A stretch of 64,000 bases of DNA from Bacteroidia bacterium (GTDB lineage Bacteria; Bacteroidota; Bacteroidia; M30B66). The position numbers and the translations under genes were made by a program. Of the stretch, positions 54,338 to 61,608 are shown in pieces. Positions within the stretch are counted from its first letter, which is position 1, and each line of letters starts with the position of its first letter. The notes below the pieces were generated by a model. That model had not been told where the DNA came from. It saw only the letters and a list, made by a program, of their open reading frames with translations, and searched no databases. The stretch covers positions 1 to 64,000 of the forward strand of contig JAIBAI010000001.1 of the NCBI GenBank assembly GCA_019695235.1, written 5' to 3'.

Positions 54338-56235
54338 GAGGCGTCGAAAAGGAGGCCATTGGTGTCTTCTTTTACAATACCCTCGTCAATTAACACCCTC
54401 AAGGCCTGGGTTGTTCTATCAGGGTCGGCAAAGGCAGCAATAATTTCAGGAGGTGCTTGTGTGCCCTGTTCAATAAGCAGTAAAATTTCCATACAGCGTT
54501 TATCGAGCAGTGTGTCACGCTGGTTGTTTTTTCGTTGTTCATTACAAACATCACAAGTACCACAAGGGAGAGATTTTGTTTCACCGAAATATTTTACAAG
54601 TTGAATACTACGACAAACAGTATCGTTTTGCAGGTAGGCCTTCATGCTATTTAGCCGTGTAAGTGCAGAATCTTTCCGGTTTTCATAATTCTTTTTTGAA
54701 AGGGGCAAGCGTTCCGGATGCTGTCGGGGCATGAGGTAGTAAATATTGGGTAGCCCGGTGGCGGGTAAGTAACTCAGGATGCCACATTTGTCAAGGTATT
54801 TGAGTAGTTCAATGGTTTTCTGATATGAAACTCCCAGCCTTTTAGCTAATTCATTTTCATTGATGATTACAAAATCAGTGAAGATGCCTGCGTACGAGCG
54901 TAGTAATGTTTTTATTACCGGTTCAAGTGAAGGATTACGAAACTCAAAGTCGTAAAGCACCTCATGATTGACCAGGATAAGGATTTTTGAGTTTACCTGT
55001 TGGCTTTCGACAATTGAAATCAAGCCTTCGCGTTCAATAAACCGTAGTGCTTGCAAAGCTGCAATGTTTCGAAGTTGATAACGGTTTGAAAAATCATTCA
55101 GGTCGAATGGAAATGATTGTTGCTCGCCAGCTTCAACCGGAAGTTGGAAATAGTTTCCAAGCCAGTTGTAAACTGCTTTCACCATTTCAAAATCCGGGTA
55201 CTGTTCTTCAAAGCGTTGTGTCATTTCATGCAGGTCGGCGGTGTCGGCCAATAATACCGCCCAGGCCTTTTGGCCATCGCGACCTGCTCTTCCGGCTTCC
55301 TGAAAATAAGCTTCCGGTGATTCAGGGATACCCATGTGAATAACAGTTCGTACATCAGGTTTGTCAATGCCCATTCCGAAGGCATTGGTACTTACTATGA
55401 CTCGGGTGGAATTTTGTATCCAATCAGACTGGCGATTGTTTCGGGTATAGGGGTCAATACCGGCATGGTAGTATGTAGCAGAGACACCTTCTTTTAGGAG
55501 AAGATTTGCTATTTCCTGTGTTTTTTTGCGGTTATTTACGTAGACAACAGAAGGCCCGGGTACCTTACTAAGAATACGCAGGAGCTGTTCGGGTTTATTA
55601 TCAGTCTTTCTAACTACATAGGTAAGGTTGGGTCTGGTGAAGCTTTTCTTAAACCGTTGATGATTTTTAAAGTGAAGTTTCGCTTCAATATCGTCACAAA
55701 CCTGTGGGGTTGCAGTTGCAGTTAGGGCGATAACAGGGGTATTGGGCAAACATTCGCGTATTTCTGCTATTTGCAGATAAGCCGGACGAAAGTCGTATCC
55801 CCATTGAGAAATGCAATGGGCTTCGTCAACGGCAATTAAGCCCGGCTTGATTTCTGTTAAAATATCTCTGAAATTCTCTCCCCGTAGTCTTTCCGGTGAA
55901 ACGTATAAAAACTGCACTTTGCCATTAAGGCACTGATTAAATGCACGGTCCATTTCTACCTGATTTAGGTCAGAGGTAATAGCAATTGCAGAAATTCGCT
56001 TTTGTTGCAGGTTGGTGACCTGGTCTTTCATAAGTGCTATCAAGGGAGAAACCACCAGACAAGTTTGTTCAATACATAAGGCGGGCACCTGAAAGCAAAT
56101 AGATTTTCCACCTCCTGTGGGCAGTAAAGCAAGCGTATCATGGCCGTCAAGTACCGATTGAATGATATCGGTTTGAAGGGGCCGAAACTTATCAAAGCCC
56201 CAAAACTTTAGGAGGACTTCCTGTGGATTGAGCAT
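54334..56235 (-). CDS. recQ: RecQ-family ATP-dependent DNA helicase
   Basis: A 633-residue 3'-5' DNA helicase for recombination and repair. The two helicase lobes (~1-335) show LLPTGGGKS (Lys44, Ser45), AVDEAHCISQWGYDFRP, ALTATAT, STNAFGMGIDKPDVR and QEAGRAGRDG. The four zinc cysteines are 541, 558, 561 and 564 (CGTCDVC), with the exact spacing of the E. coli zinc site, but ~160 residues further along. The region between carries winged-helix-like sequence (NELAKRLGVSYQKTIELLKYL). No HRDC domain follows. It is coupled to mpg downstream. Confidence 0.94.
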   Translation of the reverse strand: MLNPQEVLLKFWGFDKFRPLQTDIIQSVLDGHDTLALLPTGGGKSICFQVPALCIEQTCLVVSPLIALMKDQVTNLQQKRISAIAITSDLNQVEMDRAFNQCLNGKVQFLYVSPERLRGENFRDILTEIKPGLIAVDEAHCISQWGYDFRPAYLQIAEIRECLPNTPVIALTATATPQVCDDIEAKLHFKNHQRFKKSFTRPNLTYVVRKTDNKPEQLLRILSKVPGPSVVYVNNRKKTQEIANLLLKEGVSATYYHAGIDPYTRNNRQSDWIQNSTRVIVSTNAFGMGIDKPDVRTVIHMGIPESPEAYFQEAGRAGRDGQKAWAVLLADTADLHEMTQRFEEQYPDFEMVKAVYNWLGNYFQLPVEAGEQQSFPFDLNDFSNRYQLRNIAALQALRFIEREGLISIVESQQVNSKILILVNHEVLYDFEFRNPSLEPVIKTLLRSYAGIFTDFVIINENELAKRLGVSYQKTIELLKYLDKCGILSYLPATGLPNIYYLMPRQHPERLPLSKKNYENRKDSALTRLNSMKAYLQNDTVCRSIQLVKYFGETKSLPCGTCDVCNEQRKNNQRDTLLDKRCMEILLLIEQGTQAPPEIIAAFADPDRTTQALRVLIDEGIVKEDTNGLLFDAS

Positions 56236-56243
56236 GCCTGAAA

Positions 56244-56777
56244 TTATTTGATTCCGGCAAAGTCAAGTAGAAATTGTGCGCGCCATGGGATAGAGCCCAT
56301 AGGAATATGCACCAGTTGATACCCAAGTTCGGTATAAACGCTTTCAATAGCCCGGTGTACACGTATGGCATTCATAAAGTCTTCTTTTCTTTCAGCATCA
56401 CTGTGGAAGATTGATTCCCATGGTGGAGTAATAAAAACGGTATTAAAATACTTATTTTTTAAACAATAATCCCAAAGTTCGGGTGGAATCTCTTTTTTGT
56501 CTTTTTTTAAAAATGCTGCAATATCAGGAACGCCCCTATCATAGAAGGCAGTCTTTCCAAGACCTTCATCGTATTGTATTTTCCGGCCTTCGAGAACCTG
56601 GTCAGAAAATGCCTGAACATCTTGCCAGGGCGTGAAGGTTCCGCCTGTAACAAGTTGATTTTGAATAATATGGCGGGCAATTTCGTGAAATACAGTATGC
56701 CCTTTTTTTTCGAGTTCAGAAATGATGCTTGACTTTCCGAACCCCGGCCCCCCGGTAATCAAGAAGCGATGCGTCAC
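56244..56777 (-). CDS. P-loop ATPase/kinase-like protein (AAA_28 type)
   Basis: A 177-residue cytoplasmic protein. The Walker A motif is GGPGFGKSS (Lys15, Ser16). [17 protein letters not shown] and [12 protein letters not shown] follow, and the order resembles AAA_28/NadR-type nucleoside kinases. [20 protein letters not shown] closes the fold. The substrate is unknown. The start is GTG, which overlaps the stop of the upstream ABC gene as GTGA, so the two are translationally coupled. Confidence 0.8.
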   Translation of the reverse strand: MTHRFLITGGPGFGKSSIISELEKKGHTVFHEIARHIIQNQLVTGGTFTPWQDVQAFSDQVLEGRKIQYDEGLGKTAFYDRGVPDIAAFLKKDKKEIPPELWDYCLKNKYFNTVFITPPWESIFHSDAERKEDFMNAIRVHRAIESVYTELGYQLVHIPMGSIPWRAQFLLDFAGIK

Positions 56778-57433
56778 GATTCATGGGTTATACGTCCGTC
56801 AACCATTGTAATTTTCCGGTCGGCCATTTGCGCCAGTTCATCGTTATGGGTTACGATGACGAAAGTTTGGCCGGTTTGGTCGCGCAGGCGGAAGAACAGT
56901 TCGTGCAGTTCGCGGGCATTGGCTGAGTCAAGATTGCCGCTGGGTTCATCTGCAAGGATCAGGGCGGGCTTGTTCATTAGAGCTCTGGCAACTGCTACGC
57001 GTTGTTGTTCACCTCCTGAGAGGGTCGAAGGTTTGGCACCAATTCGGTGTGAAAGTCCCAGGTTTGTGAGTAATTCTGATGCTCTTGTTTGTGCAGATTT
57101 AAAAGATGTTCCGGCGATCATGGCAGGCATCATTACATTTTCTTGGGCAGTAAATTCAGGCAGTAATTGGTGAAACTGAAAAATAAAGCCAATATGCTGA
57201 TTACGAAAAGCAGACAGTTGTCTGTCGCCCATTTTATCCACTGAGGTTTGATTCAGTGAAAGACTTCCATTATCAGGTCGTTCAAGCGTGCCTAAAATCT
57301 GCAACAATGTAGTTTTACCGGCACCCGAAGGACCTACAATGGATATGATTTGTCCTGGTTCAACTGCCAGACTTACGTCTTTGAGCACTTGTAGATTACC
57401 AAAAGCCTTGTTTATTCCGATTGCCTGTATCAA
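56774..57433 (-). CDS. ABC transporter ATP-binding protein, LolD/MacB-like
   Basis: A 219-residue ATPase. Walker A is GPSGAGKTT (Lys40), the signature is [15 protein letters not shown], Walker B is [13 protein letters not shown], and the switch His is in [27 protein letters not shown] is typical of the LolD/MacB/FtsE branch, which extracts lipoproteins or drives mechanotransmission. No membrane subunit lies beside it. Start is [15 protein letters not shown] is the usual LolD-type N-terminus, and no ATG is available. Confidence 0.9.
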   Translation of the reverse strand: MIQAIGINKAFGNLQVLKDVSLAVEPGQIISIVGPSGAGKTTLLQILGTLERPDNGSLSLNQTSVDKMGDRQLSAFRNQHIGFIFQFHQLLPEFTAQENVMMPAMIAGTSFKSAQTRASELLTNLGLSHRIGAKPSTLSGGEQQRVAVARALMNKPALILADEPSGNLDSANARELHELFFRLRDQTGQTFVIVTHNDELAQMADRKITMVDGRITHES

Positions 57434-57483
57434 GGTTCTTAATTTGCGTGTGCAAGGTAATCGAAGCGGTGCGATTAAAGGGC

Positions 57484-59106
57484 TTATTCTAAAACAATCA
57501 TTTTTTCATTAGTGAAGGTACCTTTTTCCTTAGCTTGAACGAAAATGTGAAAGTTGTTGGGTTTAAAACCTGGATGTTTCACCTGCACCTGGTAGTTTTT
57601 ATTTCCTGCAAGGGTAATAAAGTATTTGCCGTTTTCATCAGAAGTCACTGTATAATAGGCTCCGCCAGGGGTTTCGGTAATTTGTATTTCTGCATCGGCA
57701 ACCGGACTTGATTTGGTGTCAATAACCTGCCCGCTTAGGATAGAGATGCTTTTTTCTTCCGGCAAGAGACTTTTTGTATTATCATCTTTGGCCAAATTGC
57801 TTAAATCAATTTCCCAAATATCTATTCCACCTTTTCCACCAAGGCGGTTGCTACTTATCCATGCTGAGTTACCGTCGGTGCTCAAATGAATAAAACGTTC
57901 ATCACCGTGGGTGTTAATTGGATAGCCGAGGTTTTCAGGGGCAGACCATTTATCATTTACAAGGCTTGATTTATAAATATCATAGCCGCCCATTCCCTTA
58001 GGGTTATCAGATGCGAAATACAGTGTTTTACCATCAGGGTGGATAAAGATACCAATCTGGTCGTACTCATCATTTATCTCAGGGCCAAGGTTTTCAGGGC
58101 TAGCCCATTTTTTATCTACTTTCTTTGAAACATAAATATCACCCATGCCAAAGCCCTTTTTCTCACGTTCACTTACGAAGTATAATTTATTTCCATCCGG
58201 GTTGAGACATGCAGAACTTTCGAAATAACTGGAGTTGATTTCACCTTCAACTTTCTTAGCGGCTGACCACTTTCCGTTTCTACTTAATTTTGAAAGATAT
58301 ATTTCACCTGAGCCACGTTCGCCCATATTGCGGTAAACAAACATCTGGTTGCCATCAGGTGAAAGGCATAGGTTTGCATCGTGAGCATCGGTATTGAGAT
58401 TTCCTTCAACCTGATGTGCTTCAGACCAATGGCCGGTTTCCGGATTACGGTAGGAAATATAAATATCTTCTAAGAAAAGGCCGTCATCCGGGTCTTGCTT
58501 TTTCCCGGTTGTTTCTGGCCGTCTGCTTGTAAATATTAAAGTGAGTCCATCGGCAGCAAGCGAAGGATTGTATTCATTGAATTCTGTGTTGATAGAGTCG
58601 CCCAGATTGATAAGCCTTACATCCATTGGTTTGGTCATCCATTCAATTGCACGTTTACTTTGGGCAAGGTATAAGGCAGCTTCTTTACTTTCTTCTTTAT
58701 TGGCGGGGCTTTTTGCAAGAAAAGATTCGTATGCAGCTATTGCTTGATGCGGCTTTCCATTAGAATGGTAAACCCTGCCGAGCATATAATATTTCTCAAT
58801 GTCCTTATCCGGGTTTAGGCGGATTGAACGTTCAAACCTCGGGATAGCATCAGCAAATTCTTTCAGAGAGTATAAGCAGGTACCTCCCATGTAATATAAT
58901 TCAGCAGAAACGGTATCACTTTTCTCCAATGTGGCTATCAGGCGCCATGCGGCTGCGAAATCATTGGCATTGATCAGGTTCTTAACCCTGAGTAATTGTG
59001 CACGGCTGGTACCTTTATCAGCAAATGCTGATTGGTGATTGCCCAAAACAAGAACAATTATTAGCCCGATAACCGGACGTAAATGACTCGTAATCAATCG
59101 CTGCAT
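57484..59106 (-). CDS. TPR-PD40-CRD periplasmic protein, PorE-like without OmpA domain
   Basis: A 540-residue exported protein. The signal peptide begins [20 protein letters not shown]; an ATG 45 bases upstream is less likely. Residues ~30-155 are TPR-like helices ([35 protein letters not shown]). Residues ~170-435 form a PD40/WD40-like propeller with repeated [12 protein letters not shown]- and [13 protein letters not shown]-type blades. Residues ~455-540 are a carboxypeptidase-regulatory-like beta domain ([18 protein letters not shown]). This is the order found in the T9SS peptidoglycan-binding protein PorE, but the chain ends where the OmpA-like domain would begin. It is in a minus-strand run with the LolD-like gene. 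Confidence 0.82.
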   Translation of the reverse strand: MQRLITSHLRPVIGLIIVLVLGNHQSAFADKGTSRAQLLRVKNLINANDFAAAWRLIATLEKSDTVSAELYYMGGTCLYSLKEFADAIPRFERSIRLNPDKDIEKYYMLGRVYHSNGKPHQAIAAYESFLAKSPANKEESKEAALYLAQSKRAIEWMTKPMDVRLINLGDSINTEFNEYNPSLAADGLTLIFTSRRPETTGKKQDPDDGLFLEDIYISYRNPETGHWSEAHQVEGNLNTDAHDANLCLSPDGNQMFVYRNMGERGSGEIYLSKLSRNGKWSAAKKVEGEINSSYFESSACLNPDGNKLYFVSEREKKGFGMGDIYVSKKVDKKWASPENLGPEINDEYDQIGIFIHPDGKTLYFASDNPKGMGGYDIYKSSLVNDKWSAPENLGYPINTHGDERFIHLSTDGNSAWISSNRLGGKGGIDIWEIDLSNLAKDDNTKSLLPEEKSISILSGQVIDTKSSPVADAEIQITETPGGAYYTVTSDENGKYFITLAGNKNYQVQVKHPGFKPNNFHIFVQAKEKGTFTNEKMIVLE

Positions 59107-59182
59107 AGGCAAATGAGCTGCAAACAGCGAAATATTTCTATAATACCGCATAGTTTCAATTCTGAAGATAAAAGTAAAGGAA

Positions 59183-59950
59183 TCAGGCGGGAGTGTGTTG
59201 AATTATTTTACCTAAAAATTGTAAAAAAGTTTCCAGACCCTTCTTTTTCTGCTGATCAAAGGTGTATGAAATCGTATTGCTCAGGTATTTTTTCACTTGG
59301 TATGCAGCCGGATAATTTGGTATTTCTGTTTCAATCACTTCATCAATATGTTCAAGTCCGAAAAGTAATGCTTTTTCAAAACGCTGAATGAAGTCGGCTG
59401 GTACTTCAGGTGCTGCAACCCAGCATGCAAAGGTAAATGGTAGCCCTGTAAAAGTATGCCATTCTTTTGCGAGGTCATATTGGTAAGGAAAGTTCCCAAA
59501 ATGGTCTAAAGCACGATCGCCAATCACTACTGCGGCGGTATGGCCCTGTATGCTTTTTATAATATCACCTGAACCTTGCAGCCATTCAGGGCTAATTCCC
59601 CAGTATTCATCTGCGAGAATCCTGCATAAATTTACAGAAGTACGTGATTGCCAGTCGAGTGTGATTTTCTTGATGGCATTTAAAGGAACCTGGCTAAACA
59701 ACATAACAGAATCAACATAGTCGTTTGCGCCAATACAAGTGCGTTGCAGAATACTGAAGTTCTTCAACTTTGGAATAATTGCTACCGGAACAATTCCAAT
59801 CTGAGCATCATTCCTTAAAAGGCTTGCTGCACATGCTGCAGGATTTTCACGTGTTAATACAAATTCATCCGGACTTAAAAAGCCCGATTTTAGAATACCA
59901 AAAATAAAGGGGGCGGTATTCAGGTATGAAACCGCAGAGATTTTAATCAT
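59183..59950 (-). CDS. mqnA: Chorismate dehydratase MqnA (futalosine pathway)
   Basis: First enzyme of the futalosine route to menaquinone, converting chorismate to 3-enolpyruvylbenzoate. The protein is 255 aa. The N-terminal MIKISAVSYLNTAPFIFGI, followed by GIVPVAIIPKLK and ALDHFGNFPYQYDLAKEWHT-like segments, fit MqnA (same fold as periplasmic binding proteins). The ATG at 59950 gives the family N-terminus and lies 7 bases from a -7 motif; a longer frame would add 39 unlikely residues. It is the first gene of a six-gene minus-strand run. Confidence 0.9.
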   Translation of the reverse strand: MIKISAVSYLNTAPFIFGILKSGFLSPDEFVLTRENPAACAASLLRNDAQIGIVPVAIIPKLKNFSILQRTCIGANDYVDSVMLFSQVPLNAIKKITLDWQSRTSVNLCRILADEYWGISPEWLQGSGDIIKSIQGHTAAVVIGDRALDHFGNFPYQYDLAKEWHTFTGLPFTFACWVAAPEVPADFIQRFEKALLFGLEHIDEVIETEIPNYPAAYQVKKYLSNTISYTFDQQKKKGLETFLQFLGKIIQHTPA

Positions 59951-59956
59951 TTGGTG

Positions 59957-59964
59957 CAAAGTTA
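59957..59964 (-). promoter_or_regulatory. -7 promoter motif of mqnA
   Basis: On the minus strand TAACTTTG matches TAnnTTTG and ends 6 bases before the mqnA ATG, predicting a very short or absent leader. Confidence 0.5.
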
Positions 59965-60000
59965 TGTTTTGTAAAATAAAATAAACAATTTGTAGGTACT

Positions 60001-60021
60001 TTAGTTTGTACGGTAAACTAA
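60001..60021. promoter_or_regulatory. Inverted repeat, probable MarR operator
   Basis: A perfect inverted repeat, TTAGTTT (60001-60007), 7-base spacer, AAACTAA (60015-60021). It lies between divergent mqnA and marR and covers the -33 TTTG of the marR promoter. Its size and place fit an operator for the adjacent MarR protein. Confidence 0.6.
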
Positions 60022-60037
60022 TTTTCTCGTTTCTTTG
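60005..60037 (+). promoter_or_regulatory. Promoter of the marR-RND operon
   Basis: TTTG (60005-60008), a 21-base spacer and TTTCTTTG (60030-60037, one mismatch to TAnnTTTG). It lies 9 bases before the ATG at 60047 and overlaps the inverted repeat. Confidence 0.45.
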
Positions 60038-60046
60038 CACTTTAAA

Positions 60047-60535
60047 ATGAAGCAAGAGGATACTCAATTGCCATTAGGGCGCCATTTGCATGTCGCTTCC
60101 CGGCTGTATTTTATATCGTTGTCGGCGAAGTTGAAAGGGGCTGATATAGATAAGTACTATTCTGTGTTAACCTGTATTGATCAGGAAAGGGAGCTAATTT
60201 CGCAGCAGGAGGTTGGCCGGCGCTTAATGATTGACAAGGCAAGCATGGTAAAGATAGTTGACTATCTGGCAAAAAAGGGTTTTGTTGAACGCAGGGTAAA
60301 TTTGCTTGATCGTCGTTCGTATCATTTATGCCTGACAGCAAAGGCAAGGGAGATGCTTCCGGGTATATACAAAACAATGGGTATGCTTAATCAGGAAGCC
60401 TTCAAGGGATTTTCGCCTGCCCAGGTACAATTATTCAATGAAATGCTTTGCCGGATATGTAACACCTTACAAAAAGAAGAAATAGCAGCGGAAACAATTG
60501 AAATTTCAAAGAAAAAAAAATCAAAAAAAGTATGA
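60047..60535 (+). CDS. MarR-family transcriptional regulator
   Basis: A 162-residue winged-helix repressor-type protein. The recognition region reads QQEVGRRLMIDKASMVKIVDYLAKKGFVERR, here noted as LMIDKASMVKIVDYL plus the wing RRVNLLDRRSYHL with its conserved DRR. The final helices would form the dimer interface; the tail is Lys-rich (KKKKSKK). It overlaps the RND adaptor gene by 4 bases (ATGA) and is likely to regulate that operon, autoregulating through the inverted repeat. The ATG at 60047 is preferred over the TTG at 60035, which lies within the promoter. Confidence 0.92.
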   Translation: MKQEDTQLPLGRHLHVASRLYFISLSAKLKGADIDKYYSVLTCIDQERELISQQEVGRRLMIDKASMVKIVDYLAKKGFVERRVNLLDRRSYHLCLTAKAREMLPGIYKTMGMLNQEAFKGFSPAQVQLFNEMLCRICNTLQKEEIAAETIEISKKKKSKKV

Positions 60536-61608
60536 AGAGATTGATAATCATTGGAGTGATTCTTAGCGCTTTGATAGCGTTAAAGTTTATTTTTTTTCCT
60601 GGTCGCAGCAACCTTAAAGGTGCAGGGCAGGGGCAGCAAGGCAAGGCAGTTGGGGTAACAGTGTATGTGATAAATAAGGATACGGTAGCGTATGAAATAT
60701 TTGCAAGTGCCAGTATTATGGCCAGAGAAGAAGCCGGTTTAGCTGCTGAAGCAGGTGGTCGTATCAGGCAGGTTTACTTTCATGAAGGTACCCGGGTTAA
60801 CAAGGGAGAATTACTCGTAAAGTTAAATGACGATGATTTGCAGGCCCAGCTAAAGCGGCAGGAACTTAACCTTGCTCTAAGTAAAGAAAAGCTGTCAAGG
60901 GTACAGAAACTATTAGCGGTAAAAGGGGCAAGCCAGGAAGAGTTTGACATTTTACAAAATGATGTAGCAGTTTTAGAGGCAGATATTTTATTTACCAGGG
61001 CCCAAATAGCCAAAACAGAGATTCGTGCGCCTTTTACAGGTATGTTAGGGCTTAAAAATATTAGTGAAGGAGCTGTTATACAAACCGGTACAACGGTAGT
61101 AAATATCGTTCAGCAAGACAAGTTATTGCTTGATTTCTCAGTACCGGAACGCTATGCCGCGCAGGTGCGTAAAGGTATGACGGTAAAATTTCAGGTAGAT
61201 GGTCAACAGGGAGATTTTTGGGCTACAATAATTGCATTAGAGCCGCAAATAGAAGAGGCAACCAGGTCATTACGCTGTCGTGCAGAATACAATAACAGTC
61301 TGGGGAAACTCTTACCTGGAATGTCGGCAAGGGCAGAATTGGCACTATTGACAAAGCCAAATACACTAGTAATTCCAACACAATCAGTGATTCCGATTCT
61401 AAAAGGGCAAAAGGTGTTTATTGTAAAACAAGGGAAAGCGAAAGAGGTAAAGATTAAAACCGGTCTGCGCCAAGCAGAGCAAATTGAAGTATTAGAAGGC
61501 ATAGCAGCGGGCGATTCTTTGATTACCTCCGGAATTATGATGTTGCGTGATGGAATGGCTGTTTTTCCGAAAGTTGACAAGGCCGCTGGAGGGGTAACAC
61601 AGCCATGA
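60532..61608 (+). CDS. RND efflux periplasmic adaptor subunit
   Basis: A 358-residue membrane-fusion protein linking an RND pump to an outer-membrane channel. An N-terminal hydrophobic anchor (~1-20) is followed by a lipoyl half (AGLAAEAGGRIRQVYFHEGT), a helical hairpin (~100-145), the second lipoyl half (EIRAPFTGMLGLKNISEGA), and beta-barrel and membrane-proximal domains. It overlaps marR at its start and the pump gene at its end by 4 bases each. No Cys lipobox is present. A TolC-like gene is not in the window and may follow. Confidence 0.94.
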   Translation: MKRLIIIGVILSALIALKFIFFPGRSNLKGAGQGQQGKAVGVTVYVINKDTVAYEIFASASIMAREEAGLAAEAGGRIRQVYFHEGTRVNKGELLVKLNDDDLQAQLKRQELNLALSKEKLSRVQKLLAVKGASQEEFDILQNDVAVLEADILFTRAQIAKTEIRAPFTGMLGLKNISEGAVIQTGTTVVNIVQQDKLLLDFSVPERYAAQVRKGMTVKFQVDGQQGDFWATIIALEPQIEEATRSLRCRAEYNNSLGKLLPGMSARAELALLTKPNTLVIPTQSVIPILKGQKVFIVKQGKAKEVKIKTGLRQAEQIEVLEGIAAGDSLITSGIMMLRDGMAVFPKVDKAAGGVTQP

